A stretch of 64,000 nt of DNA, taken from assembly GCF_025567045.1 (NCBI RefSeq), contig NZ_JAOQJK010000001.1, forward strand, positions 62,001 through 126,000, given 5' to 3'. The translations under genes and the position numbers were made by a program. Every line of letters begins with the position of its first letter. The stretch's first letter is position 1. Below, in pieces: positions 25,993-35,552 of this stretch. The stretch is from Barnesiella propionica. Lineage in GTDB: Bacteria > Bacteroidota > Bacteroidia > Bacteroidales > Barnesiellaceae. The notes beneath the pieces are model-generated. The model saw only the letters and a list, made by a program, of their open reading frames with translations. It had not been told where the DNA came from and did no database searches.

Positions 25993-28392
25993 TTAATCTA
26001 CAGTCTCTTCTGAAATAATAGAAATATTTTCTATATCCATGCTATCTGTGTTTACCCGGATCGTATCCGTATCCGGCCGATGGTAAATAGTCTGGCACTT
26101 ATATGATTTATTTACAGGCACCTTAGGCCCGGAAAATTTGCCCCTATATCGGGACAGGCTTTTATCAGCCAGTACCTTTTCCATAAAGTAAGCAAATACA
26201 GGTAAAGCGGTCCGGCTTCCCTGTCCCAGAGCGCCTGTGCGGAAATGAATACTACGGTATTCCCCCCCCACCCAGGAACCTCCGACCAATGCTGGTGTAA
26301 TTCCAACAAACCAGGCATCGGAATGGTTGGACGAAGTTCCGGTTTTACCGCCAAATTCCGTATCATATTTAAATAGATCGTACCCCCATAATGCCTGAGA
26401 AGTCCCCAACGGCTCGGTAAGTCCTGCTTTCAGCATCTCGGTCATAAGAAAAGCCGTTTCATAAGTCATTGCTTTTTTCTGCCCGGGTTTATAACGATAC
26501 AGCACGTTACCGTCCTGGTCTTCGATACGGGTAACCCATACGGGGTTATGAGACATCCCGTCATTTACTACCGTACAATAGGCATTGACCAACTCAAGCA
26601 ACGAAACATCCGAAGCTCCCAAACTCAACGAAGGCGTATCATCCAATGGAGAATTTATACCCATAGCCCGGGCCATCTTTATAATATTCGGAATCCCAAC
26701 TTTTTTTGCTACCTGAACGGCAATGGTATTAATAGAACGTGCAAATGCCGCTTTTAGAGATAATGTATCGCCCGATAAATTTCCATCGGCATTGTGAGGA
26801 ACCCACTTAGCGGGCTTCCCTTTTTCCGTAACGTCCCAATCCACATACCGGTCTATCTCCTCATCACATGGTTCCATTCCAGCCTCTATCGCCGCCGCAT
26901 ATACAAAAAGTTTGAACGTAGAACCGGGCTGACGTTTCGAAAGCACTTTATCATATTTCCATGAATCGAAGTTAATATCTCCTACCCAAGCTTTTACATG
27001 ACCGGTATGCGGTTCCATTGCAACAAAACCACAATGCATAAAACGTTCCATATATCGTATAGAATCCATAGTACTCATCAATGTGTCTCTCACGCCAAAC
27101 TTATAATCAAACACTTTAAGGCGATGAGGCTTGTTCAGATAATAAGTAACGGAATCCGGTTGATCCGGAAACTTTTGCTTAAGTTGCTTATATGAGACCG
27201 TTTTCTGCGCCAAATCTTCAATAAAACCGGGAATCTCTTTATGTTTCCTATCCTGCCAGGGATTTTCCCGTCCCCAATGACTGTTAAAATTGCGCTGTAC
27301 GATACGCATCTGTTTGTCCACTGCCTCCTCGGCATATTGTTGCATACGTGTGTCCAGTGTGGTATATATCTTTAATCCGTCGGCATACAGATCCATATCA
27401 TTTTCTTTGCACCACTCCTGCAAAAAACCGGCAACTGCTTCTCTAAAATATAGTGCAGTTCCGTCATAATTGGACTCGATATTGTAATTCAGTTTTATAG
27501 GAATATTTTTCAAAGAATCATATTGAATTTCCGTTATCAACTTATGATTGAACAGATTATTCAGTACCACATTCCGGCGTTTTAAACTGTTTTTAGGATT
27601 TAAATGAGGATTATAAGTAGTCGTAGCCTTTAACAAACCGATAAGAGTAGCCGCCTGTTCTACGGTAACATCAGACGGTATAGTATTAAAATAGGTCTTA
27701 CAAGCCGTTTTTACCCCGAACGCATTACTGCCGAAATCGACCGTATTGAAATACATCGTAAGAATCTCTTTTTTGGAATAGAACATCTCTATTTTCACAG
27801 CTGTGATCCATTCCTTTGTTTTCATAACGAGTAATTTCACTCCGGGAATGTAACCCAATAATCCGGTAGAATATTGGGAACGCACCTTGAACATATTCTT
27901 TACAAGCTGCTGTGTAATGGTACTGGCTCCACGCGCACGGCCATGAGCCATGTCTTTAACAGCTGCAAATATACCTTGCAGGTCTACACCGAAATGTTGG
28001 TAAAACCGCTCATCCTCAGTACAAATAAGCGTTTGTATCAATATAGGGGAGATCTCGTCATATTCCACCGGAGACCGGTTTTCCCTGAAAAACTTACTGA
28101 TAGGCTTATTATCGGCACTATAGATAACAGAAGAAATATTTTGAGACGGATTATTGATACTGGATAATCCGGGAGATTTACCAAATAACCATAGAAAATT
28201 AATATCTACCAGAAATAAGTACAACAGAAAAACGATGAGAAAATTAAGTCCGCACAGACCCATCTTTCCATACCAGGGCGACCTTTTGTAGTATGCCTTG
28301 TACCTAATTATACTGCTTTCACAACAGTAATAAAACTTGCGGATTCGTATCCACAAAGGACAAACGAGCCTCTTTACCTCCGATAGGATCAT
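25993..28392 (-). CDS. mrcA: Penicillin-binding protein 1A, bifunctional peptidoglycan synthase
   Basis: 799 residues. A cytoplasmic tail and one membrane helix (about 47-66) precede the GT51 glycosyltransferase domain with E126 in TEDERFYQHFGVD and the GASTITQQLVKNM motif at about 155-167. The transpeptidase domain has S491-xx-K494 (QPGSTFKLFV), S553-x-N555 (ARSINTIAVQ) and KTG at 683-685. It polymerises glycan strands and cross-links them in the periplasm. All active-site motifs are intact. It is a lone gene with its own promoter, 31 nt before the sorting-tail gene start. Confidence 0.96.
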   Translation of the reverse strand: MILSEVKRLVCPLWIRIRKFYYCCESSIIRYKAYYKRSPWYGKMGLCGLNFLIVFLLYLFLVDINFLWLFGKSPGLSSINNPSQNISSVIYSADNKPISKFFRENRSPVEYDEISPILIQTLICTEDERFYQHFGVDLQGIFAAVKDMAHGRARGASTITQQLVKNMFKVRSQYSTGLLGYIPGVKLLVMKTKEWITAVKIEMFYSKKEILTMYFNTVDFGSNAFGVKTACKTYFNTIPSDVTVEQAATLIGLLKATTTYNPHLNPKNSLKRRNVVLNNLFNHKLITEIQYDSLKNIPIKLNYNIESNYDGTALYFREAVAGFLQEWCKENDMDLYADGLKIYTTLDTRMQQYAEEAVDKQMRIVQRNFNSHWGRENPWQDRKHKEIPGFIEDLAQKTVSYKQLKQKFPDQPDSVTYYLNKPHRLKVFDYKFGVRDTLMSTMDSIRYMERFMHCGFVAMEPHTGHVKAWVGDINFDSWKYDKVLSKRQPGSTFKLFVYAAAIEAGMEPCDEEIDRYVDWDVTEKGKPAKWVPHNADGNLSGDTLSLKAAFARSINTIAVQVAKKVGIPNIIKMARAMGINSPLDDTPSLSLGASDVSLLELVNAYCTVVNDGMSHNPVWVTRIEDQDGNVLYRYKPGQKKAMTYETAFLMTEMLKAGLTEPLGTSQALWGYDLFKYDTEFGGKTGTSSNHSDAWFVGITPALVGGSWVGGEYRSIHFRTGALGQGSRTALPVFAYFMEKVLADKSLSRYRGKFSGPKVPVNKSYKCQTIYHRPDTDTIRVNTDSMDIENISIISEETVD

Positions 28393-28435
28393 GCAATCAA
28401 CATGTATATATTACAGATTCATGTAACTTCAGCAG

Positions 28436-28443
28436 CAAAATTA
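28436..28443 (-). promoter_or_regulatory. -7 box of the PBP1A gene (TAATTTTG)
   Basis: On the minus strand it matches TAnnTTTG and lies 43 nt before the ATG at 28392, which predicts a leader of about 35 nt. I saw no strict TTTG at -33. Confidence 0.5.
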
Positions 28444-28809
28444 ATCATATTTTCCGAATACACGTTAAAATATGAAGAATATTCACGGATATAAATGCTC
28501 AAAACCACTTTTCATTAAAAGTTACCTTTATTTTCAGATAAATCATTGCCACCTATACTCTAATATAAAACTGAACGATAATCAGATAAAAACAGGTCAC
28601 GAATATTTTAAACACTAAAAAATTATATATTTACCGGATTGGATATTTTTATTTTTAGCATTACCTTCGCAACCGAAAATATTTCAAATCATGCGCATTA
28701 TAAATCACACATATATGTTTTATAATCAAATATTTAACACAACAAACCATCCTCATAACCATTTCTCTTTTGCTAATAATTTCTGCATTTACGACAACAA
28801 AATTCACCT
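28444..28809. other. AT-rich intergenic stretch between divergent genes
   Basis: About 370 nt between PBP1A (minus) and the EamA gene (plus). I see no convincing gene or RNA. A weak plus-strand promoter (TACCTTCG near 28664, one mismatch to TAnnTTTG) could serve the EamA operon. Confidence 0.4.
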
Positions 28810-29736
28810 ATGAAATTAAAAGGTATTCTTTATGGTTGCATATCTTCTGGGACATACGGTCTCATTCCGCTCTTTGCTCTTCCAATCATGAATAAAGGGA
28901 TCGCTTTTGATTCGGTACTGTTTTACCGCTTTTCCTGCGCTACCGTTGCTTTAGCCGTACTTATGTTATTCCGGAAAGTATCTTTCCGTATCGGGCAAAA
29001 TGAAATATTGCCGTTAATTACATTAGGAATATTATTCGCTCTATCGGCACTCTGCCTGTTTCGAAGCTATAATTTCATGCCGGCCGGAATTGCAGCTACG
29101 ATACTTTTCTCATATCCTATTTTTGTAACACTTATCATGGCTGTTTTTTTCCATGAAAAAATCTCATTGATAATTATTACAGCCATTACCCTAGCATTCA
29201 CAGGCATTTATCTTTTATATGGAGGAGACACGCAAGGACCGTTATATACGACAGGTATCGTACTCGTTTTGCTGTCAGCATTATCTTATGCAGTATATTT
29301 GGTTATAATAAACAGCTCTACGGTTTCTCATATGTCCGGAATAAAAATTACATTTTATGCTATGACAGTCAGCTCGCTATTTTTTTTATTGAAAACGACT
29401 TCTTATAACAATCTGCAAATACTCCCGGATACAGATTCCATAGTCAATATCATACTCCTCGCTCTTATTCCTACCATTATTTCATGTGTCACAATGGTTT
29501 ACTCGGTACATTACATAGGCTCTACAGCGACGGCTGTACTGGGAGCAATGGAACCATTAACGGCTGTATGCGTTGGAATTTTTGTATTCGGAGAACCTTT
29601 CTCAATTAGTCTGGCCATAGGAATGACTCTTATTATTCTGGCGGTCATCCTCATTATAGTATCACATACTCTCTCCAAATATTTAAAAGAATTTCAACAT
29701 TTTATACGAACCGAAATAGCCGGAAAGAAACCATAA
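28810..29736 (+). CDS. EamA/DMT-family transporter
   Basis: 308 residues with ten hydrophobic helices in two five-helix EamA repeats (GCISSGTYGLIPLFALPIM to LLYGG, then YTTGIVLVLLSALSYAVYLVI to the end). The second repeat has the typical YIGSTATAVLGAMEPLTAVCVGIFVFGE stretch. Members export amino acids, metabolites or small drugs across the inner membrane; the substrate is unknown. It heads a set of four plus-strand genes with short gaps (12-60 nt), the next being a CAT-like acetyltransferase. Confidence 0.92.
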   Translation: MKLKGILYGCISSGTYGLIPLFALPIMNKGIAFDSVLFYRFSCATVALAVLMLFRKVSFRIGQNEILPLITLGILFALSALCLFRSYNFMPAGIAATILFSYPIFVTLIMAVFFHEKISLIIITAITLAFTGIYLLYGGDTQGPLYTTGIVLVLLSALSYAVYLVIINSSTVSHMSGIKITFYAMTVSSLFFLLKTTSYNNLQILPDTDSIVNIILLALIPTIISCVTMVYSVHYIGSTATAVLGAMEPLTAVCVGIFVFGEPFSISLAIGMTLIILAVILIIVSHTLSKYLKEFQHFIRTEIAGKKP

Positions 29737-29748
29737 AACCCAATCGAT

Positions 29749-30378
29749 ATGAGAACCAAAATAGATATCAATACGTGGAAAAGAAAAGAGAACTATCTGT
29801 TCTTTAAAGATTTTGTTACCCCGTTCTTCAGTATAACTGTAGAAATGGATGTAACAAAAGCATACAAAAAATCTAAAGAAAAAGGTTATAAATTCTCGTT
29901 ATATTGTATGTATGCTGCTTTAAAAGCGGTAAACGAAAACGAATCTTTACGGTATCGCCAACTGGATGGTGAAATTTATTTATATGATCGCATCGAACTT
30001 AATACGCCTATCGCCCGTGCCGATCATTCTTTCTCGTCGGTCATTTTACCGTATTATAAAACATTTTCCGGATTTTCGCAAGCCGCCCTACCTATTATCG
30101 AAGCTGCAGAAAGAGGAGAAGGAGATGCATATAGCGCCGATGCTCGTAAAGACACTTTTGTCGTAAGTATCAATAAATGGTATAATTTCACAGGAGCGAC
30201 ATTTCAAATCCCGCAAAATGCGGGAGAAAGCATACCGCTTATGGCTTTAGGAAAAATGGTTTCAAAAGAAGGGCGTCTCCAAATGCCTGCAGTAATGAAC
30301 TTTCATCATGGCTTTACCGACGGATATAACGTAGGACTATTCTGGAACCGGTTTCAGGAATTACTGGACGAAGACTGA
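29749..30378 (+). CDS. Chloramphenicol acetyltransferase-like protein
   Basis: 209 residues across the whole CAT fold: WKRKENYLFFKDFVTPFFSITVEMDV, SLYCMYAALKAVNE, WYNFTGATFQ and the catalytic motif FHHGFTDGYNVG near residues 184-195 (HHxxxDG). Active CAT enzymes acetylate chloramphenicol with acetyl-CoA as trimers. This chromosomal branch is common in Bacteroidales and its true substrate is uncertain, so the gene should not be read as a resistance call. It lies 12 nt after the EamA exporter. Confidence 0.9.
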   Translation: MRTKIDINTWKRKENYLFFKDFVTPFFSITVEMDVTKAYKKSKEKGYKFSLYCMYAALKAVNENESLRYRQLDGEIYLYDRIELNTPIARADHSFSSVILPYYKTFSGFSQAALPIIEAAERGEGDAYSADARKDTFVVSINKWYNFTGATFQIPQNAGESIPLMALGKMVSKEGRLQMPAVMNFHHGFTDGYNVGLFWNRFQELLDED

Positions 30379-30432
30379 AAATAGCGAACAATCCTGTATT
30401 TCGAGATGTTTTTGCTAATACAAAAACTATCA

Positions 30433-31302
30433 ATGATGAATATTGCTATTAACGGAGCTACAGGATTTATCGGTTCCAATCTTTCTCATTATCTTTCCTG
30501 TATAGGACATTCTGTGATACCTATCGGGAGAGCTATTTATTATGATCAGCATAAACTAAAACAAACACTGGAAGGCACTAATGTCGTTATCAATCTTGCC
30601 GGTGCTTCCATTAATCACCGATGGTCTAAATCATACCAGCATGAAATATATTCCAGCCGGGTAGATGTAACCCGCCAACTGGTAAAAGCTATAAATAGTT
30701 TATCTCATAAGCCGGAACTGCTGATCTCGGCTTCAGCTGTAGGATTTTATGATTCACAAGGTATACATAACGAATACAATCACCGGCAAGGAAAAGGTTT
30801 CCTTCCCGCACTGTGCCGGGATTGGGAAGCAGAGGCAAACCAAGTATCCTCCGATATCCGGCTGGTCATCACCCGGTTTGGCGTCGTATTTTCCTCTAAT
30901 GGAGGCGCATTTCCGCAAATGGTACGGTCAATCCCTTGGGGAATATCTTTTCGGATCGGGAATGGTCATCAAATTATTTCCTGGATCGCACTGGCAGATC
31001 TTATGCGTGCCATGGAATTTATTATTTCTCATCCGGAATTAGATGGTATTGTAAACTGTACAACACCAGAATCTATTACCCAGGGAGAGTTAGCCAAAGC
31101 TATAGCCAATGCCTATCATATAGGTATCATATTATCTGTACCTGCTCTCCTGTTCAAACTATTATATGGTAAAGCTTCAACTGTATTTACGGAAGGTCAG
31201 CATGCTAAACCGGTCAAATTGCCAGAATACGGTTTTTCTTTTATTTCACCGAATGCCGAAGATTTTTTACAAAGAACAGCTCCTAAAAAAACAAAAAAAT
31301 GA
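30433..31302 (+). CDS. NAD(P)-binding epimerase, TIGR01777 family
   Basis: About 289 residues from ATG 30433 (MMNIAINGATGFIG). A longer frame from 30406 would put nine extra residues before the first strand, which is unlikely. Rossmann motif GATGFIG, then TNVVINLAGASINHRW and LLISASAVGFYD are family hallmarks, as is the C-terminal DUF1731-like part ending PEYGFSFISPNAEDFL. The TIGR01777 family is linked to cell-division inhibition (SulA-like naming), but the reaction is unknown to me. It belongs to the EamA gene set. Confidence 0.9.
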   Translation: MMNIAINGATGFIGSNLSHYLSCIGHSVIPIGRAIYYDQHKLKQTLEGTNVVINLAGASINHRWSKSYQHEIYSSRVDVTRQLVKAINSLSHKPELLISASAVGFYDSQGIHNEYNHRQGKGFLPALCRDWEAEANQVSSDIRLVITRFGVVFSSNGGAFPQMVRSIPWGISFRIGNGHQIISWIALADLMRAMEFIISHPELDGIVNCTTPESITQGELAKAIANAYHIGIILSVPALLFKLLYGKASTVFTEGQHAKPVKLPEYGFSFISPNAEDFLQRTAPKKTKK

Positions 31303-31360
31303 CGGGAAGTACAAAAATATAATTTACTTTGTCAGACATGACTTAATACTATAAATAACA

Positions 31361-31948
31361 ATGAAAACAAAAAATCTACTTTATTTTACCCTGGCTATCA
31401 TGATTTTCTGTTCTTGCCAGGATAAGAAATCATCCGGCAAAGAAGCAAATATTGTTTACGAGAACATCATGAACCGGAAAAGCGTACGTAACTACACCCC
31501 ACAACCGGTAAAAAAAGAACTGTTAGACACTCTCGTCCGGGCTGGTATGGCCGCACCTACAAGCAGGGATATACGTCCCTGGGAGTTCATCATTATTACC
31601 GATAATGAAATATTACAATCATTAGGGGAAAAACTGCCTTTTGCTAAAATGCTTAAAGAAACAAAACAGGCTATCGTAGTCTGTGGAGATTCCATCAAAT
31701 CGGATGCATGGGTACAAGATTGCTCCGCAGCCACAGAAAATATACTTTTAGCAGCAGAATCACTGGGATTAGGAGCTGTATGGACTGCTGCGTTTCCGTA
31801 CCCAGACCGCATTAAAGCTGTAAGCGAAACTTTAAAATTACCGGCGAACATTATACCTTTGTGTGTAATCCCGCTCGGATACCCGGCCGGAAAAAACACT
31901 CCTAAAAATAAATATAATCCGTCCGTTATCCACTATAATGTATGGTAA
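31361..31948 (+). CDS. Nitroreductase-family lipoprotein
   Basis: 195 residues. The N-terminus is a lipoprotein signal with the lipobox CSCQ (cleavage before Cys at about residue 19), followed by a short linker and a full nitroreductase fold: NIMNRKSVRNYTPQPV, AGMAAPTSRDIRPWEFIII, then LAAESLGLGAVWTAAF and CVIPLGYPA. These enzymes use FMN and NAD(P)H and are normally cytoplasmic, so export is odd. It closes the EamA gene set and has a strong terminator. Confidence 0.9.
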   Translation: MKTKNLLYFTLAIMIFCSCQDKKSSGKEANIVYENIMNRKSVRNYTPQPVKKELLDTLVRAGMAAPTSRDIRPWEFIIITDNEILQSLGEKLPFAKMLKETKQAIVVCGDSIKSDAWVQDCSAATENILLAAESLGLGAVWTAAFPYPDRIKAVSETLKLPANIIPLCVIPLGYPAGKNTPKNKYNPSVIHYNVW

Positions 31949-31961
31949 TACGACAGAATAT

Positions 31962-31991
31962 AAAAAAGGTGGCTTTTAGGCCACCTTTTTT
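31962..31991. terminator. Bidirectional terminator between the nitroreductase gene and rpsP
   Basis: AAAAAAGGTGGC, a 6-nt loop TTTTAG, then GCCACCTTTTTT: a perfect 12-bp palindrome with T-runs on both strands, placed between convergent genes. Confidence 0.95.
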
Positions 31992-32009
31992 ATGTATGCT
32001 GCATATTAA

Positions 32010-32585
32010 TTATTCAGCACTTTCTTGAGCAGGAGCTTCTGCGGTAGCCTCTTCTTCCACCGGAGCGGCGGCAGCAGCTTCCTCGGCAGCTTTCGCAGCT
32101 TCGGCCTCAGCCTTGGCAGCAGCTATTTCTGCACGTTTTTGAGCAACAGCTTCGGCTTTAGCCTTATTAGTTTCCTGTTCGGCTTCAAGACGCTTTTTGG
32201 CTTCTATAGCTTTAGCATCATTCAATTTAGCTTTCGCGGCTTCTGTTGCAGATTGTTTGTTTTTCAACCAGGCTTCAAAACGCTTTTCTGCTTCTTCAGC
32301 GGAAAAGGCTCCTTTTTTCACACCACCTAAAAGGTGTTTCTTCAATAATACACCTTCGTTTGAAAGTATATTACGAACCGTATCGGTGGGTTGAGCACCG
32401 GTTGTCAGCCAATACAAAGCTCTTTCGAAATTCAAATTTATTGTAGCAGGATTAGTGTTCGGATTATAAGAACCTACCCTTTCAATAAACTTACCATCAC
32501 GTGGTGCCCTGCTATCGGCGATTACAATCTGATAGAACGCGTAATCTTTACGGCCATGTCTTTGTAATCTGATTTTTGTTGCCAT
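32010..32585 (-). CDS. rpsP: 30S ribosomal protein S16 with long C-terminal tail
   Basis: 191 residues from ATG 32585 ([13 protein letters not shown]); the frame upstream is leader, and the promoter at 32626 supports this start. Residues 1-80 are the S16 core ([57 protein letters not shown]). The remaining 110 residues are a Lys/Ala/Glu-rich coiled-coil-like tail that becomes acidic ([15 protein letters not shown]). S16 in most phyla is only 80-90 residues; long tails are usual in Bacteroidota. The gene stands alone, without the rimM-trmD-rplS neighbours of other phyla. Confidence 0.97.
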   Translation of the reverse strand: MATKIRLQRHGRKDYAFYQIVIADSRAPRDGKFIERVGSYNPNTNPATINLNFERALYWLTTGAQPTDTVRNILSNEGVLLKKHLLGGVKKGAFSAEEAEKRFEAWLKNKQSATEAAKAKLNDAKAIEAKKRLEAEQETNKAKAEAVAQKRAEIAAAKAEAEAAKAAEEAAAAAPVEEEATAEAPAQESAE

Positions 32586-32625
32586 TTGAAATTTTATTAA
32601 ATTGTTAGTAATTGCATTAGCGGTG

Positions 32626-32656
32626 CAAAGGTAAGATTTATGTTTTGTTCTGCAAA
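32626..32656 (-). promoter_or_regulatory. rpsP promoter
   Basis: On the minus strand TTTG (32656-32653), a 19-nt spacer and TACCTTTG (32633-32626) match the -33/-7 consensus exactly. The predicted start is near 32619, 34 nt before the S16 ATG. Confidence 0.8.
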
Positions 32657-32866
32657 ACAATTTAAGCAGAAATGAACATTCAGCCCATTTTTATTTTTTA
32701 CCCGTCATTATTCTTTCAAAAAACTTATTGAATAGAATTGTTAAAAATACCAGAACATATCAATTCGTCATAGTAATGTAACGTATTTCATATATTATTT
32801 TTTGCATTTTTGCAGCAAAATACACTCTGAGACTTGTTTATTACATATAATATATATAACTTTGGT

Positions 32867-32874
32867 AACTTATT
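32867..32874 (+). promoter_or_regulatory. -7 box for the sorting-tail protein gene pair (TAACTTTG)
   Basis: Matches TAnnTTTG, 69 nt before the ATG at 32943. The -33 region has TTG at 32834 but not at standard spacing. Confidence 0.5.
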
Positions 32875-32942
32875 TTCTTTTCGGTCCATAATATGGAACA
32901 TATAAATTGTTTAAATATTACTAACCTAAAAACAAAACATTT

Positions 32943-34517
32943 ATGAAAAAATCTACTCTTCTTAAAAGTTTATTTCTGGCAGCTACTCTGTTCATGAGTA
33001 CAAGCGCCTTTGCAGAGGAAATCTACAAAGAGACCTTCGACAACGTAACTCCCGACAAAGGTAAAATAGATGCCTGCAAAGGATTTGACCAGGCAGTAAA
33101 CGGTGTCTCTTATGTGGCTACGAATAACACTGCAGGAGATATCCGTAAAACGTCAAGTCTAAATCCGCACCTTTGGTTACCAGCTGGAAAAGATGCCGGA
33201 ATTAAAATATCCAACATCAATACCAGCGGATGCAACAACATGGTATTGTCTTTTAAAATAGCTCCCAATAAAGGAGGTGCAAAACTTGCTTTATCCATAA
33301 CTGCAAACGGAACAACCATCGAATTTCCCGAAACCGTGCTGACTACTCAAAACGAATATCAGACAATTACCTGTACGACACAGATTCCTGAAGCTTCAGC
33401 TACGGAAATCATAATAGAAGCTTCAGCTACGGGGAACTCTACAGCTACGACCAATGGTTTAAGAATCGATGATATCACTATTAACGGCGACAAAGCCGCC
33501 GATGCACCGGTAATTACCGCTGAAAACGTTGACTTCGGAACGGTTTACGACGCTACCGAAACAAGCAAAAATTTAGTTGTAACGGGAACAAATACTACTG
33601 CTCCTATCACTTATGTTTTAGCTGACGATAATAATGTATTTACCGTTACAGGTGACTTAACTGCAGCCGGAGGAACTCTTACAGTAAAATTTGCTCCCAA
33701 AGCCGGAGGCGAATATGAGGCTACATTAAATATGGTAAGCGGAACCGCAAGTAAAACCGTAAATATAAAAGGTATATACGAAGCTCCTCAAACAGCGACT
33801 TTGCCTTATGAGCAAAATTTCGCAACAGATTTAGGCGACACATATGCTTACAGCGTAAGCGGTAGCCGTACTTGGTTCTGGGCACAATTTGAAAATAGCG
33901 GAACGACTGAAACTTACGCCCAAATGGGTGCTGGCAAACCTTCTTCTGCCAATGAGGACTGGTTAATTACTCCGGGCATTACTTCTAATTCTAATGACGG
34001 CGTTACTATTTCTTTCGACACGAAGACAGCTTACGCCGGCAAACCATTACAACTTTTATACTCTAAAAATTATAAAGGCGTAGGCGATCCTACAGCTGCA
34101 ACATGGACCGAAATTACAAAAGATGCAACTTGGCCTGCAACTCCTGCCAGCGGTTATTCCAATATTACCCCGTCTGGAGATATAACAGTAGCAGGTAGCG
34201 GACAAATTCATTTTGCATTTAAATATACTTCAGACGATAGTGCAGAGGGTTCTTCTACATGGCAAATCCATCAGATTCAAATTAAAGCAGCGACTTCTGG
34301 TGTTGAATCTGCAAGTAATAACGAAACAAATATATACGCAGCAAACGGGACTATTTATGTAAATGCCGTAGCCGGCGAACTTATTGAAGTTTACAATACA
34401 TTAGGACAGAAATTAATGGCTAAAAAAGCTACCGACGGTCTTAATGCCATTAATGTAAACGGTTCCGCATTAGTTATCGTAAAAGCCGGTAACAAAGTAG
34501 CAAAAGTTGTTCTTTAA
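32943..34517 (+). CDS. Secreted choice-of-anchor-type protein with type IX-like sorting tail
   Basis: 524 residues with a signal peptide (MKKSTLLKSLFLAATLFMST to AFA). Order of parts: a jelly-roll-like module (about 27-183, IYKETFDNVTPDKG to RIDDITINGD); an Ig-like or abnormal-spindle-like repeat (about 190-277, FGTVYDATETSKNLVVTGTN); a choice-of-anchor J-like module (about 283-455, TLPYEQNFATDLGDTY, ANEDWLITPGI); and a sorting tail (IEVYNTLGQKLMAKKATDG to NKVAKVVL). It is probably a surface or secreted structural or binding protein. The first module resembles that in the protein at 24651. Confidence 0.87.
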   Translation: MKKSTLLKSLFLAATLFMSTSAFAEEIYKETFDNVTPDKGKIDACKGFDQAVNGVSYVATNNTAGDIRKTSSLNPHLWLPAGKDAGIKISNINTSGCNNMVLSFKIAPNKGGAKLALSITANGTTIEFPETVLTTQNEYQTITCTTQIPEASATEIIIEASATGNSTATTNGLRIDDITINGDKAADAPVITAENVDFGTVYDATETSKNLVVTGTNTTAPITYVLADDNNVFTVTGDLTAAGGTLTVKFAPKAGGEYEATLNMVSGTASKTVNIKGIYEAPQTATLPYEQNFATDLGDTYAYSVSGSRTWFWAQFENSGTTETYAQMGAGKPSSANEDWLITPGITSNSNDGVTISFDTKTAYAGKPLQLLYSKNYKGVGDPTAATWTEITKDATWPATPASGYSNITPSGDITVAGSGQIHFAFKYTSDDSAEGSSTWQIHQIQIKAATSGVESASNNETNIYAANGTIYVNAVAGELIEVYNTLGQKLMAKKATDGLNAINVNGSALVIVKAGNKVAKVVL

Positions 34518-34528
34518 GAAAAATAAGA

Positions 34529-35509
34529 ATGAATATTATAAACTATCTAAGGAAGGAAGCGCGGACTATCTGCGCTTCTTCTTTTTTAATCATCATATCT
34601 GTATTACCCGCCTATAGTGAAATCGTTTATACCGAGAATTTCGATTATCCAATCGGAGATCTTTTATCGGCACACGGGTGGGAAGCATTCAGCACAGGAA
34701 GCTCCCCGATATCTGTTACCAACGGATTATCTTTCCCGGGCTATCCCGGCTCTGATATAGGGGGAGCAGCAGTTATAGACGCAAACGGAGAAGACGTTCG
34801 TCATGCTTTCGATCGCCCTATTACAAAAGGAAGCGCCTATGTAGCTTTTATGGGAAGAGTATCCTGGAGTGACAAAGCCTCATACTTCGTCTCCTTATGG
34901 GACGGAACAGTAAGTTATACGGTTCATAATTATCACGGACGGGTTTATGCTAACAGCGACGGACAGGTAGGATTATCTTTTGCCGATAATCAAAAGTCCG
35001 AATATTCATCTTCTTCTTTCTTTTCCCCGGAAGGAAAAACATATCTTTTTATCATACGATATGATATTGTTCCGGGAAACAATAATGACCAGGTAAGGCT
35101 TTACGTATTGGATGAAATAACAAAAAATGAACCGGAAACAGCTACGATAGGTCCGTTAAGCGATGCCACCAAACCGGACGTTTTACCCAATGGTTTCGTT
35201 CTCCGTCAATATAGCGACGGTCAGCAAATGGTCATCGACGGCATACGTGCTGCAACATCGTGGGAAGAAGCTGTCGGCATTACTTCAGGAATTGTACCTA
35301 CCAGTAAAAACAGCTTTTTTTCTATTGACCGAACAACCAACGGGTTGGAAATAAATCTGGAAGAAGCAAAAGACATTATTCTCTATAATATCACCGGACA
35401 AATAGTAAAAAGACTAAACGGGAACATAGGGAAAAACTCTATTATGAATCTTTATAGGGGGATATATATACTACGGATAGGTAATGAAACAGTCAAAATA
35501 TCCCTCTAA
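34529..35509 (+). CDS. Secreted protein with type IX-like sorting tail
   Basis: 326 residues. A signal peptide (ending LPAYS) is followed by a concanavalin-like beta domain (VYTENFDYPIGDLLSAHGWEAFS, AYVAFMGRVSWSDKASYFVSLWD) and a sorting tail (DIILYNITGQIVKRLNGNIGKNS to GNETVKISL). The enzyme or ligand role is unknown. It starts 11 nt after the preceding gene, so both are co-transcribed and may form one surface assembly. The tail is of the same class as in the two other cargo proteins but not close in sequence. Confidence 0.85.
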   Translation: MNIINYLRKEARTICASSFLIIISVLPAYSEIVYTENFDYPIGDLLSAHGWEAFSTGSSPISVTNGLSFPGYPGSDIGGAAVIDANGEDVRHAFDRPITKGSAYVAFMGRVSWSDKASYFVSLWDGTVSYTVHNYHGRVYANSDGQVGLSFADNQKSEYSSSSFFSPEGKTYLFIIRYDIVPGNNNDQVRLYVLDEITKNEPETATIGPLSDATKPDVLPNGFVLRQYSDGQQMVIDGIRAATSWEEAVGITSGIVPTSKNSFFSIDRTTNGLEINLEEAKDIILYNITGQIVKRLNGNIGKNSIMNLYRGIYILRIGNETVKISL

Positions 35510-35512
35510 AGC

Positions 35513-35552
35513 AATAAACCCCGTACTTTAAATTTGAGTTACGGAGTTTATT
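35513..35552. terminator. Terminator between convergent genes
   Basis: AATAAACCCCGTA (35513-35525) pairs with TACGGAGTTTATT (35540-35552) with one mismatch around a 14-nt loop. The arm on the right overlaps the stop codon of the small minus-strand gene. Confidence 0.7.

Noticed and set aside
29749..30378. Chloramphenicol resistance gene on a mobile element
   Set aside because: The CAT-like gene sits in an ordinary chromosomal gene set with no transposase, integrase or repeat nearby; its substrate is uncertain.
32025..32446. Plus-strand frames rich in Ser, Phe and Gly opposite rpsP
   Set aside because: They mirror the repetitive Ala/Glu/Lys codons of the S16 tail.
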